Assembly: GCF_001571225.1 (NCBI RefSeq)
Contig: NZ_BCTJ01000002.1
Span: forward strand, 62,001 to 126,000
Direction: 5' to 3'
Length of the DNA stretch: 64,000 nucleotides
Source of the DNA: Hydrogenophaga palleronii NBRC 102513
GTDB taxonomy: Bacteria > Pseudomonadota > Gammaproteobacteria > Burkholderiales > Burkholderiaceae_C
Part shown: in pieces, positions 9,563 to 19,459 of the stretch
Numbering within the stretch: position 1 is the stretch's first letter
Layout: every line of letters begins with the position of its first letter
The notes under the pieces: model-generated
The model's database searches: none
Seen by the model: the letters and a program-made list of their open reading frames with translations, nothing else
Told to the model about the DNA's origin: nothing
Made by a program: the position numbers and the translations under genes

Positions 9563-9582
9563 CATTGTTTTTACGGACAATG
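9563..9582. promoter_or_regulatory. Inverted repeat, probable Lrp-family operator
   Basis: CATTGT (9563-9568) and ACAATG (9577-9582) form a perfect inverted repeat around 8 bp. The right arm contains the Lrp-type gene's own ATG. It lies in the short gap between divergent lysE-like and lrp-like genes, where autorepression by an Lrp protein is typical. The functional assignment is inference. Confidence 0.4.
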
Positions 9583-10041
9583 AAGCACATGACCGAAACG
9601 CACATGCTGGACGACAAGGCCTGGAAACTGCTTCAGGCTCTGCAGGCCGATGGCCGTGCCCCGCTCAAGACCTTGGCCGAGGCGGCTGGCCTGTCCATCG
9701 CGGCCACAGCCGAACGGCTGAAGCGCCTGCAGGAGGCCGGCGTCGTCCGGGGTGTGCATGCCGACCTCGATCCCGCCAAGGTGGGGCTGCCGATCCAGGC
9801 CCTCATCGGCATCACCGTCGGGCAGCCGCACAAGCAGGCGTTCCTCAAGGCCCTGCGTGCGCGCAACGAAGTGCTGGAGTGCCACCACGTCACGGGCGCC
9901 GACTCTTACATGATGAGCGTGGCCGTGGTGAACATGTCTGCGCTGGAGTCTTTTCTGGGCGACATCAACCGCTGGGGCGAGACCCGCACGGCCATCGTCA
10001 TGTCCACACCGATCTTCCGGCGCGGGCTGCGCCGGCCCTGA
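9580..10041 (+). CDS. Lrp/AsnC-family transcriptional regulator
   Basis: The 153-residue protein has an N-terminal AsnC-type helix-turn-helix (about 8-60, DDKAWKLLQALQADGRAPLK and the recognition region SIAATAERLKRL). A RAM/ligand-binding alpha-beta domain follows (about 70-150, IQALIGITVG ... VLECHHVTGADSYMMSV). A second ATG three codons downstream is also possible. It is divergent from the LysE-type exporter and probably senses the amino acid that the exporter expels. Confidence 0.92.
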   Translation: MKHMTETHMLDDKAWKLLQALQADGRAPLKTLAEAAGLSIAATAERLKRLQEAGVVRGVHADLDPAKVGLPIQALIGITVGQPHKQAFLKALRARNEVLECHHVTGADSYMMSVAVVNMSALESFLGDINRWGETRTAIVMSTPIFRRGLRRP

Positions 10042-10784
10042 TCTTTTCGAGCTCCTGAGTCGGCAGACGGTGAGGCTGGGGCTGTTTTCCAGGGTGTTCG
10101 ACCGGCCCGCAGCACCTTGCCTGCTCGCGGCGGTTCTTCTGTGTGGTCGAGTTGAGGATCTTCACGCTGGACGACGTGCGCCACACGTCGGCATCAGCAA
10201 CGACGAGCACTACTTGATCACCCGCAGGGCGGATTGGAGCGGGTGCTCGGCGCGCACTTCAAGTGCTCCAGCCGACCCCGCAGCGTGGGCCGCATTGAGG
10301 CTTCATCCGCCATCACAGACTCGGCCATCCAACGGCGCGAAGAGCTGAGTTGTTGCAGCGCTTCGCGTCGAGCGGGTAGAGGGCATCGAGAAGGAGCCGC
10401 CCGGCGCGCACGTCGCCAGCCCTTTGCCTTGCTTTCCGACGCGTCGATGGCGCAACAAGCTCAGGCACATCGTGCGCACAAGCAAGCCCACTTCCAAGCC
10501 GGCAGAGCGTTGGTGTCACTTCGCTCCATGCACCCCGCGATGGACTGGATCCGCGGTTTCTCTATCGCCTGCATCGCTACCGCTGGGGCCCTTTTGAGTC
10601 GTGGCTCGTCGCCGATTCATTCTGGAAAATGTAACAAAACTGAGCGATTCGCACGGAGGTTGAAGAGCGACGGGCAGAGTGTTTTTTTTAACAAATTATT
10701 AACAATTATTGATGTAATCAAAGGCCCCATTTTGGTGCTTCACATCAAGCTGGCTTGGCTTCTGGTCTACTATTTAAAAAATTG
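10042..10784. other. Gene-free stretch, GC-rich then AT-rich
   Basis: No convincing gene was found. Up to about 10,620 the DNA has normal GC content with short unrelated reading frames and no recognisable domain. From about 10,630 it becomes strongly AT-rich, in sharp contrast to the rest of the window. An imperfect FNR-like palindrome, TTGATGTAATCAA (10709-10721, 3-bp centre instead of 4), lies in that part. The AT-rich segment seems to be the upstream regulatory region of the large surface-protein gene. Confidence 0.6.
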
Positions 10785-10813
10785 TTGATATAAATCAAAC
10801 ATATTTTTTATAA
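10785..10813 (+). promoter_or_regulatory. FNR/ANR-type box overlapping a sigma70-like promoter
   Basis: TTGATATAAATCAA (10785-10798) matches the FNR/ANR consensus TTGAT-N4-ATCAA exactly. Its first six bases also serve as a -35-like TTGATA. It is followed after 17 bp by TTATAA (10808-10813). If that is the -10 box, the FNR site would be centred near -28, a position more typical of repression than activation. The leader to the ATG at 11048 would then be about 230 nt. Confidence 0.5.
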
Positions 10814-10898
10814 CTTGCTCTGAGAATTGCCTGGTGTGATTTCTTGTTTTGTTAAATTCACAACAAAAATGAACTTAATCATGTGAAAGTTTGATGGT

Positions 10899-10928
10899 AG
10901 GTCGCAACAGACCCTATAGTCGCGACCT
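10899..10928 (+). promoter_or_regulatory. Inverted repeat in the 5' leader of the giant surface-protein gene
   Basis: AGGTCGC (10899-10905) and GCGACCT (10922-10928) are perfectly complementary around 16 bp. They fall inside the presumed untranslated leader, about 120 bp before the start codon. This could be an RNA hairpin or an operator; nothing in the sequence decides between them. Confidence 0.3.
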
Positions 10929-11047
10929 GTAACTAAAAGCGCCTTCACGTGGGGGCTCGTGAGTCCGGAGCTGTCGAGCACAGCCGGCTCCCGGCCATGG
11001 GTGTGCAAGGCCAACGGCGGGGGAACCTGCCAACTGAAGAGGAAACC

Positions 11048-14000
11048 ATGACTCGATTGATTTCGCGTGGCGCAGCTGCGTGTGTGGGCGTGCGAGCCGG
11101 CGCCGTGTTGGTGACCGCGCTGCGCGCTTTGCGTCTGCCGGCTCTGGCGTTGGTGGGCACGGTTCTCGCCGCCACATCGGCCCAGGCCTCTTTGGTTGTC
11201 TCGCAGTCGTTGAGCACCAGCACCATCTACGTGGGCGATCGAACGCGGCTGACGATCACCGTCAGCAACGACTCGGCGCAGGAAAACGGCGCGCAGCTGG
11301 TCAACAACCTGCCTGCGCAACTGCGGCTGTACCCGGCGGGCCATCCTGGCTATGTGGCGCCCAGCAGCACCTGCACAAGTGCGGCCTTCAGCCCCGCACC
11401 GGGCGGCGACAGCATCACCATCTCGGGTTTCAACATTCCGGGTTACGCCGGTGGCGTGGATGGCTCCTGCACGATCGCCTTCGACATCACCTCCTACACC
11501 GGCGGCGGCACCTGGAACAACGTCATCAACCCGACCGACCTCACGCCCGACGCGGTGTCGGCGGCGGAGCAGAGCCTGCTGGTCAACACCTTGCTGCTGC
11601 CGGGGGTGTCCAAAGACCTGGGGAGCGAACCGCTCACGCAAGGCCTTTCGCGCACCGCCACCATCACCTTCAACAACCCGAACGCGGGCGTCAACATCCC
11701 GTTGACGACCTTCACCGACAACCTGCCGGCCAACCTGCGGGCCACCGCTGTGCTCGGCAACACCTGCGGCGGCACGTTGGGCTTTGCGGCCAGCAGCGTC
11801 ACGCTGACCGGCGGTGCCATTCCCGCGGGCGGCAGCTGCAACATGCAGTTCACAGTGATGGGCGTTCTGCCTCCGGGTTCTGCCTCGCAGGCCGGCACCA
11901 ATGCATTGCCTGCCGGTGCGGTGGGCAACACGCGCGGCCTGGTGTCGCCCGCGGTCAACACCAACATCACGGTCAACAGTCCGATCACGCTGGGCAAGGG
12001 CTTCTCGGTCACGCCACTCACGGCGGGTGCCAACTCGCTGATGACAGTGCGCATCGGCAACAACAGCGCAGACCCATTGACCATCGTCGGCCTGAGCGAC
12101 CTTGTGGGTGGCGCATGGCCGGCCGAGCTGGAAAACGCAGGTTCCATTGGGGCGGCCAACCTCAGCGGCTGCGGCGCGGGTGTCCTGGTGGCCGGCTCCC
12201 ACGGTGGCGTGGACAAGGGCTTCGTGCTCTCCAATGCGACTGTCGTAGCCGGTGGTGAATGCCGCATCGAGTTCAATGTCAGGTCCACCGTTACCGGTGT
12301 GCACACCAACCAGCTGCCGGTCAACGCGGTCAACAACGCCCAGGGTTTTGTCTCGCCGCAGAGCTCGGCGTCGGTCGACGTGCGCAACAACGCGCTCACA
12401 GTGGCCAAGACGTTCAGCCCGACGACAGTCGCGCCCGGCGACGTGGCCACCTTCTCGGTGGCAGTCACCTCGTTCAGCATCACGCCGCAAATCAACGTGA
12501 GCTTCACCGACACCTTGCCGGCAGGCATGGTGTACGTCGATGCCAGTAACGGCGGCATCACGCCCACCATCACCGGCGGTTGCGCCTTCTCGGCACCCCT
12601 GCCCGCGCCTTTGGTCACCGCGCCAACCTTCACCTTCGGCTTCCCGGGCGCTGCTGCAGGCGGCACCACCTGCGTGGTGAACTTCACCGCGCGTGTGCCC
12701 GCCACGGCAGCCCCCAACACGGTGCTCACCAACAACAGCTTCACCGCGGGCAACGGCACGGTCACGGGCACGGCCGGTTCGGTGAGCCTCACGGCGGTCA
12801 ACCCGCTGGTGGTCACCAAGACCTTCGACGGTGTGGTCAATCGCACGCGCTTCCAGGGCACGCCTTCGGTGGTGCAGATCGAGCTGACCAACAACAACTT
12901 CTCGGCGCTCTCTGACCTCAACTTCACCGATACCTTGCCCGCGGCGCTGCGCGTGGCCAACCCGGCCAACGCCAGCACCACCTGCGGCGGTACCGTCACA
13001 GCCAACCCTGGCGGCGACCGCTTCACGCTCAGCGGCGGTACGTTGCCGCCACGCGCCGGCACCGCCCCGTTTGCGCCCGGCCAGTGCAGCGTGCGCGTCA
13101 CCGTCGTCGGCGGGGACGTGGCGACGCACAGCAACAGCATCCCGGCCTACAACGGCAGCAACGCGGGCGCCACTGTCAGTGCCACCGGCACCGTGGCCAA
13201 CGTGCCTGGCAGCACCATCCGAAACCTCAACACCAGCACCGCCACGCTGCAATACCTGCCGGCGTTGACGGTCGCCAAAACCTTCCTGACCAACCCGGTT
13301 CAGGTCGGCGGCACCAGCCGCGTGCGCATCACGCTGGGCAACACGGGCACCGGGCAGCTCACGGGCGTGAGGGCAACCGACCCGCTCGTCGGGACCGGCC
13401 TGACGATCGCCACCCCTGCCAACGCCAGCACCACTTGCGCCGGCCCCGTGGTGTTCAACGTGCCGCCGGGCGGCGACACCGCGGCCATCAGCGGCGTGAC
13501 CATCGGCGGCACCAGCACGTGTGATTTCCTGTTCGACGTCATCACCACCACCGGTACGCCTTCGGTCAACAGGCTGGCACCCGGTGCGGTCACGGCCGAT
13601 GGCGGCGTGGCCACCACGGTGGCCACCACGGCCCAGTTGAACAAGGTCACCAGTGCGGTGAACCTCACCAAGGCCTTCTCGCCCAGCACCATTGCCGGTC
13701 CGGGCAGTGTCTCGCGCCTCACCATCAGCATCGCCAACACCAGCGCTACCGCGCTGACCAACATGGCGGTCACCGACAACCTGCCCACCGGCATGGTCGT
13801 CGGCGTGGTGCCGAACGCGGCCACCAGTTGTCCTGGCGGCATCGTGACCGCCACGCCGGGCAGTGGCAGTGTGGCGCTCGGCGGCGGCAGCCTGGCGGGC
13901 AACGCCACCTGTACCGTCGAGGTCGACGTCACCTCCTCGGCCGTCGGCACGCTCAACAACACCTTGCCGGCTGGTGCGGTTACCAACACCGAGGGCGTGA

Positions 14001-17000
14001 CCAACGCCTCGCCGTTTACGGCCAACCTCGCGGCACTCGCGGGCTTGGGTGTGGAAAAACACTTCGAGCCGCCCGCTGTCGCGGCGGGTCAGCCCGCGCT
14101 GCTGGTGATCCGCGTGCGCAACTCGCTGGCGCAGGTGCTCACCAACATCTCCACCACCGACAACCTGCCCTCGGGCATGGTGGTGGCCACGCCGGCCAAC
14201 ACAAGTACCACCTGCGCAGGCGCGGTGGTCACCGCCGTGGGCGGCAGTGACAAGGTCTCGTTCCGCGGTGCGCAGTTGCCCACAGGGCCCAGCGCATGCG
14301 AGGTGCGCGTCCACGTCGTCGTGCCGGTGGCCGGCGCTTACGTGAACATCATTCCTGGCGGCACCGTGGTGGCGAACGACGGCGCTGTCACGAACCCGCA
14401 GCCGGGGCCGCGTGCCACGCTGCACGTGCTGCAGTCGCCGACCGTGAGCAAGGCGTTCGCCGCTTCGCCCGTGGCCACCGGCACGCCGAACCGCCTCACG
14501 GTCACGATCAACAACCCCAACGCCACCATGGACCTCACGGGCGTGTCGCTGCGCGACAACCTGCCCACCGGCCTGTTCGTGGCGCAGGTGCCCAACCCGG
14601 CGACCACCTGCACGGGCGGTTCCGTGAGCGCCGTGCCGTCGGCGGCCAGTGCGCAGATCGCGGGCGCCACCGTGCCGGCGGGGGGCTCGTGCACCTTCGC
14701 GTTCGACACCGTGTCGAACATCCCGGGCCTGTACACCAACACCATTCCCACGGGTGCGATCACCAGCAACGAGGGTGTGAGCAACACCGATCCGGCCACC
14801 GCACCTGTGCGTGTGCTGGAGCCGCCCACGGTGACCAAGACCTTCGTGCCGCCGACCATTGCGCCCAACGAGGTGTCGCGCCTGACGATCACCCTGAGCA
14901 ACAACAACGCGACGCCGCAGACGCTGCTGCAGGCACTGGATGACACCTTGCCCGCCGGTGTGGTGGTCGCGCCCACGCCGGGCGTCGCCAAGACCTGCCC
15001 GGGGGCTGTGACCGCCGGAGCGGGTGCAGCGCGGGTGAGTTATGCCAACGGCGCCAGCATCCCGACCGGAGGCTGCACGATCTCGGTGAACGTGACCGCT
15101 GCCGCGACCGGCACCTATCCCAACGTGATCCTGGCCGGCGCGCTGCGCACCGATGCGGGCAGCAGCCCCACGCCCGCCGAGGCCTCGCTGGTGGTCAGCC
15201 CGTTGGGCTCGATCTCGGGTCGCATCTACCTCGACGCCAACAACAACGGCGTCTACAACGCCGGCGAAACGCCGCTGGCGGGCCAGCAGGTGAGCCTGAT
15301 CCGCGCGTTCGACAGCGTGGTGCTGCAAAAGACCACCACCGACGCCGGCGGTTATTACGTGTTCAGCGGCTTGCGAGACTCCACCACCGAAGGTTCGAAC
15401 TACACCGTGCGCTACCTGCGTGGCGGTTCGGATGCCATCGGCCAGAACACCTCGCCCGCCGGCTCCCCGGCACTCAACCCCGGCAGCGGCAGCTTCCAGG
15501 GACGGGTGGTGCTGCCAGACACCAGGGACGAAGCCAGCATCACGGGCGGCACCGGCCAGGTGGCGACACCCAACCACAGCAACGCGGACAACATCTCGCG
15601 CCGCAGCGAAATCCGCCTTGACCTGGTGGGTGCCAACGTGGCGAGTTCGATCGGCAACAACTTCGGTGAACTGATCCCCTCGCAGATCACCGGCAAGGTG
15701 TACCGCGACGACAACAACAACGGCGTGCCCAACGGCACCGAGCCCGGCATCGCCGGTGTGCCGATCATGCTGAGCGGCCTGGACGATCTGGGCCAGGCGG
15801 TCCATCTCACCACCACGACCAACGCCAGTGGCGACTACGCCTTCAGCGGCCTGCGCCCCAGCTGCAGCCCGCTGAACGCGCCGACCTGCCCGGGTTATGT
15901 GATCACGCAGGGCACGCAACCGGCGGGCACCGTCAACGGCATCACTAGCGCCGGCACCGTGACTCAGCTGGGCTCGGGCAGCGCCACCGGTACGCCGGGC
16001 ACAGGCTCGAACAACGCGCCCGCTTTCTCGCATGGCACCTACACCTATCCCGCCGGCACCAGCCGTGTGGAAGGCATCGTGCTGCCATCCAATGCGCACT
16101 CGACCGCCAACAACTTCGGTGAGCTCACCAGCGACCGCAGCGTGAGCGGCCGCATCTTCGTCGACCGCAACGGCGATGGTGAGTTCAACGGCAGCGATGC
16201 CGGTGTGGGCAACGGTGCGCCCGGCGCCAACAACCTGCCGCAAACGCTGACGCTGACCGGCAACGACCTCAACGGCAACCCGGTCACGCTCACCACCACG
16301 ACCGATGCCAATGGCGAATACCGTTTCGGCAACGTGCCTCCGGGCACTAGCTACACGGTGACCTGCACCACCTGCGCGCCACCGGCCGGCTTCAACAACA
16401 GCCTGGCGCCACTGGCGTGGCCCGGCAGCACTGGCGGCAGCGCGGGCGGCACCCAGGCCGTGCCTGCGATCACCGGCATCAACCTGGCTGGCCCGCAGAC
16501 CGAATCGGTGAACAACCACTTCACCAAGACGCTGCCCGGCAGCCAGATCACCGGCGTCGTGTATTTCGACCCCGACAACACCGGTGGCCCGTTCACGGGC
16601 GATGACCTGCCCGTGCCGAACCAGCGCATCGAGCTGTACGACCAGGCCACCAACGCCCTGATCGTCAGCACCAGCACCGACGCCAACGGCGCGTACAGCT
16701 TCAGCGGCCTGCCTGCGGGCAACTACCGTGTGGTCATGCCAGCGCTGCCGTCCGGCACCACGCACGGCATCACCAGCGCGGGCACGCTGGCCGGCACGCC
16801 CAACGGCACGGCCAGTGCACCCGGCGTGGCACCCGCCAGCATTTCCAACATCACGCTGACTGCGGACCAGAGCACGGCGAACCACAACTTCCCGCTGGTG
16901 TCCGACATCCGCATCGGCGGGCGCGTGTACGAAGACCGCGACTTCGACGGCCAGTTCAACGGCACCGACGTGGGCCTGCCCGGCAACACCATCGGTCTGG

Positions 17001-19459
17001 TGGGCACCGACGCGTTCGGCAACGCCATCACGCGCTACACCACCACCGATGCAAGCGGCCTGTACAGCTTCACCGGCCTGCCGCCGGGCAACTACACCGT
17101 GCGCCAGACGCAACCGCTGGGCTACACCAGCGTGGCCAACACGCCCGGCCCCGTGACCGGTGGCACCGCCGGTGCCGTGGGCGAACTGGGTGGCGCGGTG
17201 GAAACCATGGCTTTCAGCTTCAACGCCACCCCCGGCGCGGCGCTGCAGGCGAACTTTGGTGAAACCCTGGGCCACGGCGTGTTCGGCTACAAGTCGGCGT
17301 TCATCGTCTCGCCACCTGCCGCCGTGGGCATCTCGCCCGGCGCGCAAGTGAACTGGCAGATCATTTACCAGAACGACACGCCGCACCCCGTGACGATGGA
17401 CGTGCGCGACACCCTGCCGGACTACATGACGCGCACCGGCGCGCCCGCCATCACCCACCGCGGTGGCAACGGCGGTGTGTTCACGCCCAATGCCGGCTTC
17501 ACCGGCGCCGCTGGCGGTGACCTGCTGGGCTCGGCCTTCCTGCCGGCCGGCGCCTGGGTGGCGGTTGACGTGCCCGTGCTTGTCACGGCCGGCGCCACCA
17601 CCACGCGCTTCAACCAGGCCACGGCCGGCCCGCTGGGCATCCGCACCGACGCGGTGGACGACACCACGCCCACCGGCGGTCCGCGCCAGCCGCCCACGGG
17701 CGTGATCCCGCCGGGCAGCGTGCCGCAAACCTCTTACCAGACCGCGGGCCTCGACGCCACCGGCGTGCCGCTCTCGGAGCTGCCGGCTGCGCTCTCGGGC
17801 TTCGTCTGGCGCGACAAGAATGGTGACCGCCAGCGTGACGCCAACGACGAGCCGATCCCCGACTGGGGCGTGGAAGTGGTCAACAGCGCCGGCACCACCG
17901 TGGCCTGCCACGCCGCGCCGCCCAACAGCACCAACGGCTGCGTCACCATGCCCGACGGCCGCAGCCTGTTCCGCACCGGCAGCGATGGCGCCTACGGTGT
18001 GATCGGCCTGGTGCCCGGCGACTACAAGGTGTCCTTCCGCGACCCGGCGAACAACCTCACCTACGGCACGCCGCAGAACTCCAGTGGCGACACCAACTCG
18101 CGCCTGGCCAGCTCGCGCGACCACCTGGCCGTCACGCTTGCCGCGGGCGCGAACATGGTGCAGCAGGATTTGCCGCTCGACCCCACGGGCGTCATCTACG
18201 ACGCCAACACCCGCAACCCGGTGGACGGTTCTTCGGTGCGCTTCTGCGGCCCGGCCGGCTTCAACCCGGCGACCATGCTGGTGGGTGGCGCGAGCTACAC
18301 CCTGGTGGGCGGTTGCGCCCAGATGGTGACCGGCCCGCAAGGCTTCTACCAGTTCCTGCTGGTGCCGGGTGCGCCCTCGGGTGAGTACCGCCTGGAAGCG
18401 ACGGCACCGGGTTACGCACCCGCGCCGAGCGCTTCCATTCCGCCGGCAGCGGGCGTGCTCACGCCATCGGGCTCCACGCCTTACCTGGTGCAGGCCCAGG
18501 CCGACGCACCGCGCGGCTCGCAGCCCACGACCTATTACCTGCGCCTGAACCTGGCGCCGGGCATGCCCGATGTGTTGCACAACCACATCCCGCTGGAACC
18601 GTTTGCCGGTGGTGCCCTGTTCCTGCAGAAGCAGGCCATGCGCACGGTGGTCGAAATCGGTGACTCGGTGCAGTACACGCTGCGTGTGCTCAGCCCCAAC
18701 GGCCCGGCCACCAACGTGACGATCACCGACAATCTGCCCGCTGGCTTGCGCCTGATTCCCGGCACGGTGATGCAGGACGGCGTGCTCGTGGCCGACCCCG
18801 CGGGTTCGCCCGGCCCGGTGCTGAACTTCGCCATCGGCAGCTTCGCCGCGAACACACCGGTGACGGTGACCTACCGCGTGCGTGTCGGTGTGGGTGCACA
18901 GCAGGGCGACGGCATCAACCGCGCGCTGGCGCAAGGCACCGTGGGCGGTGTCACGGTGTCGTCCAACCGCGCCGAAGCCCGCATCCGCATCACCAGCGGC
19001 GTGTTCTTCCAGGAAGCCTGCGTCATGGGCAAGGTGTTCGTGGACTGCAACGGCAACCGCATCCAGGACGCTGAAGAAGTCGGCATCCCCGGGGTGCGCA
19101 TGTATTTGCAGGACGGCACCCATCTGGTGTCCGACAGCGAAGGCAAGTACAGCATCTGCGGCCTGCCCGCGCGCACCTCGGTGCTGCGCGTGGACCCGAC
19201 CACGCTACCTGACGGCAGCCAACTCGTGACCAGCAGCAACCGCAATGCGCTCGATGCCGGAAGCCTGTTCCTCGATCTCAAGCTGGGCGAGCTGCACCGC
19301 GCCGACTTCATCGAAGGCAGCTGCGCACCCGCCGTGCTGGAGCAGGTGGAGAACCGCCGTCGCCTGGGTCAGATCGTCGCCCCGGTTATCGATCCCAAAA
19401 CTTCGCCACCGCGCGTATTCCGTTCGGGCCCACCGGCTCGCGTGGGAGGTGCGAAATGA
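11048..19459 (+). CDS. Giant DUF11 / SdrD-B repeat surface protein
   Basis: The 2803-residue protein has an extended signal peptide (about 1-45, ending ATSAQA). Twelve DUF11-type Ig-like repeats can be counted by their openings (for example VAKTFSPTTVAPGDVATFSV, VSKAFAASPVATGTPNRLTV). Ten run in tandem to about residue 1385, one lies near 2080 and one near 2530. Seven SdrD-B/Cna-B-like repeats carry Ca-site-like openings (GRIYLDANNNGVYNAGE, GKVYRDDNNNGVPNGTE, GKVFVDCNGNRIQDAEE). Five are in tandem from about 1386, with further single ones near 2260 and 2660. There is no sortase motif, autotransporter barrel or C-terminal helix, so attachment must use partners, probably the next two genes. The ATG follows an AGAGG and overlaps no upstream gene; the stop is ATGA-coupled to the barrel gene. 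The role, perhaps adhesion or biofilm matrix, is inferred. Confidence 0.9.
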   Translation: MTRLISRGAAACVGVRAGAVLVTALRALRLPALALVGTVLAATSAQASLVVSQSLSTSTIYVGDRTRLTITVSNDSAQENGAQLVNNLPAQLRLYPAGHPGYVAPSSTCTSAAFSPAPGGDSITISGFNIPGYAGGVDGSCTIAFDITSYTGGGTWNNVINPTDLTPDAVSAAEQSLLVNTLLLPGVSKDLGSEPLTQGLSRTATITFNNPNAGVNIPLTTFTDNLPANLRATAVLGNTCGGTLGFAASSVTLTGGAIPAGGSCNMQFTVMGVLPPGSASQAGTNALPAGAVGNTRGLVSPAVNTNITVNSPITLGKGFSVTPLTAGANSLMTVRIGNNSADPLTIVGLSDLVGGAWPAELENAGSIGAANLSGCGAGVLVAGSHGGVDKGFVLSNATVVAGGECRIEFNVRSTVTGVHTNQLPVNAVNNAQGFVSPQSSASVDVRNNALTVAKTFSPTTVAPGDVATFSVAVTSFSITPQINVSFTDTLPAGMVYVDASNGGITPTITGGCAFSAPLPAPLVTAPTFTFGFPGAAAGGTTCVVNFTARVPATAAPNTVLTNNSFTAGNGTVTGTAGSVSLTAVNPLVVTKTFDGVVNRTRFQGTPSVVQIELTNNNFSALSDLNFTDTLPAALRVANPANASTTCGGTVTANPGGDRFTLSGGTLPPRAGTAPFAPGQCSVRVTVVGGDVATHSNSIPAYNGSNAGATVSATGTVANVPGSTIRNLNTSTATLQYLPALTVAKTFLTNPVQVGGTSRVRITLGNTGTGQLTGVRATDPLVGTGLTIATPANASTTCAGPVVFNVPPGGDTAAISGVTIGGTSTCDFLFDVITTTGTPSVNRLAPGAVTADGGVATTVATTAQLNKVTSAVNLTKAFSPSTIAGPGSVSRLTISIANTSATALTNMAVTDNLPTGMVVGVVPNAATSCPGGIVTATPGSGSVALGGGSLAGNATCTVEVDVTSSAVGTLNNTLPAGAVTNTEGVTNASPFTANLAALAGLGVEKHFEPPAVAAGQPALLVIRVRNSLAQVLTNISTTDNLPSGMVVATPANTSTTCAGAVVTAVGGSDKVSFRGAQLPTGPSACEVRVHVVVPVAGAYVNIIPGGTVVANDGAVTNPQPGPRATLHVLQSPTVSKAFAASPVATGTPNRLTVTINNPNATMDLTGVSLRDNLPTGLFVAQVPNPATTCTGGSVSAVPSAASAQIAGATVPAGGSCTFAFDTVSNIPGLYTNTIPTGAITSNEGVSNTDPATAPVRVLEPPTVTKTFVPPTIAPNEVSRLTITLSNNNATPQTLLQALDDTLPAGVVVAPTPGVAKTCPGAVTAGAGAARVSYANGASIPTGGCTISVNVTAAATGTYPNVILAGALRTDAGSSPTPAEASLVVSPLGSISGRIYLDANNNGVYNAGETPLAGQQVSLIRAFDSVVLQKTTTDAGGYYVFSGLRDSTTEGSNYTVRYLRGGSDAIGQNTSPAGSPALNPGSGSFQGRVVLPDTRDEASITGGTGQVATPNHSNADNISRRSEIRLDLVGANVASSIGNNFGELIPSQITGKVYRDDNNNGVPNGTEPGIAGVPIMLSGLDDLGQAVHLTTTTNASGDYAFSGLRPSCSPLNAPTCPGYVITQGTQPAGTVNGITSAGTVTQLGSGSATGTPGTGSNNAPAFSHGTYTYPAGTSRVEGIVLPSNAHSTANNFGELTSDRSVSGRIFVDRNGDGEFNGSDAGVGNGAPGANNLPQTLTLTGNDLNGNPVTLTTTTDANGEYRFGNVPPGTSYTVTCTTCAPPAGFNNSLAPLAWPGSTGGSAGGTQAVPAITGINLAGPQTESVNNHFTKTLPGSQITGVVYFDPDNTGGPFTGDDLPVPNQRIELYDQATNALIVSTSTDANGAYSFSGLPAGNYRVVMPALPSGTTHGITSAGTLAGTPNGTASAPGVAPASISNITLTADQSTANHNFPLVSDIRIGGRVYEDRDFDGQFNGTDVGLPGNTIGLVGTDAFGNAITRYTTTDASGLYSFTGLPPGNYTVRQTQPLGYTSVANTPGPVTGGTAGAVGELGGAVETMAFSFNATPGAALQANFGETLGHGVFGYKSAFIVSPPAAVGISPGAQVNWQIIYQNDTPHPVTMDVRDTLPDYMTRTGAPAITHRGGNGGVFTPNAGFTGAAGGDLLGSAFLPAGAWVAVDVPVLVTAGATTTRFNQATAGPLGIRTDAVDDTTPTGGPRQPPTGVIPPGSVPQTSYQTAGLDATGVPLSELPAALSGFVWRDKNGDRQRDANDEPIPDWGVEVVNSAGTTVACHAAPPNSTNGCVTMPDGRSLFRTGSDGAYGVIGLVPGDYKVSFRDPANNLTYGTPQNSSGDTNSRLASSRDHLAVTLAAGANMVQQDLPLDPTGVIYDANTRNPVDGSSVRFCGPAGFNPATMLVGGASYTLVGGCAQMVTGPQGFYQFLLVPGAPSGEYRLEATAPGYAPAPSASIPPAAGVLTPSGSTPYLVQAQADAPRGSQPTTYYLRLNLAPGMPDVLHNHIPLEPFAGGALFLQKQAMRTVVEIGDSVQYTLRVLSPNGPATNVTITDNLPAGLRLIPGTVMQDGVLVADPAGSPGPVLNFAIGSFAANTPVTVTYRVRVGVGAQQGDGINRALAQGTVGGVTVSSNRAEARIRITSGVFFQEACVMGKVFVDCNGNRIQDAEEVGIPGVRMYLQDGTHLVSDSEGKYSICGLPARTSVLRVDPTTLPDGSQLVTSSNRNALDAGSLFLDLKLGELHRADFIEGSCAPAVLEQVENRRRLGQIVAPVIDPKTSPPRVFRSGPPARVGGAK

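Noticed and set aside
10709..10721. TTGATGTAATCAA as a second FNR box
   Set aside because: The half-sites are right but the centre has 3 bp instead of 4, which does not fit FNR binding. It is mentioned only as a near copy.
10808..19123. An open frame of 2771 codons on the strand opposite the giant surface-protein gene
   Set aside because: It mirrors the DUF11/SdrD-B gene. The translation is His/Arg/Gly/Ala-rich with no domain or signal, as expected for the antisense of a GC-rich gene poor in stop-forming codons. The plus-strand frame has clear repeats and a signal peptide.
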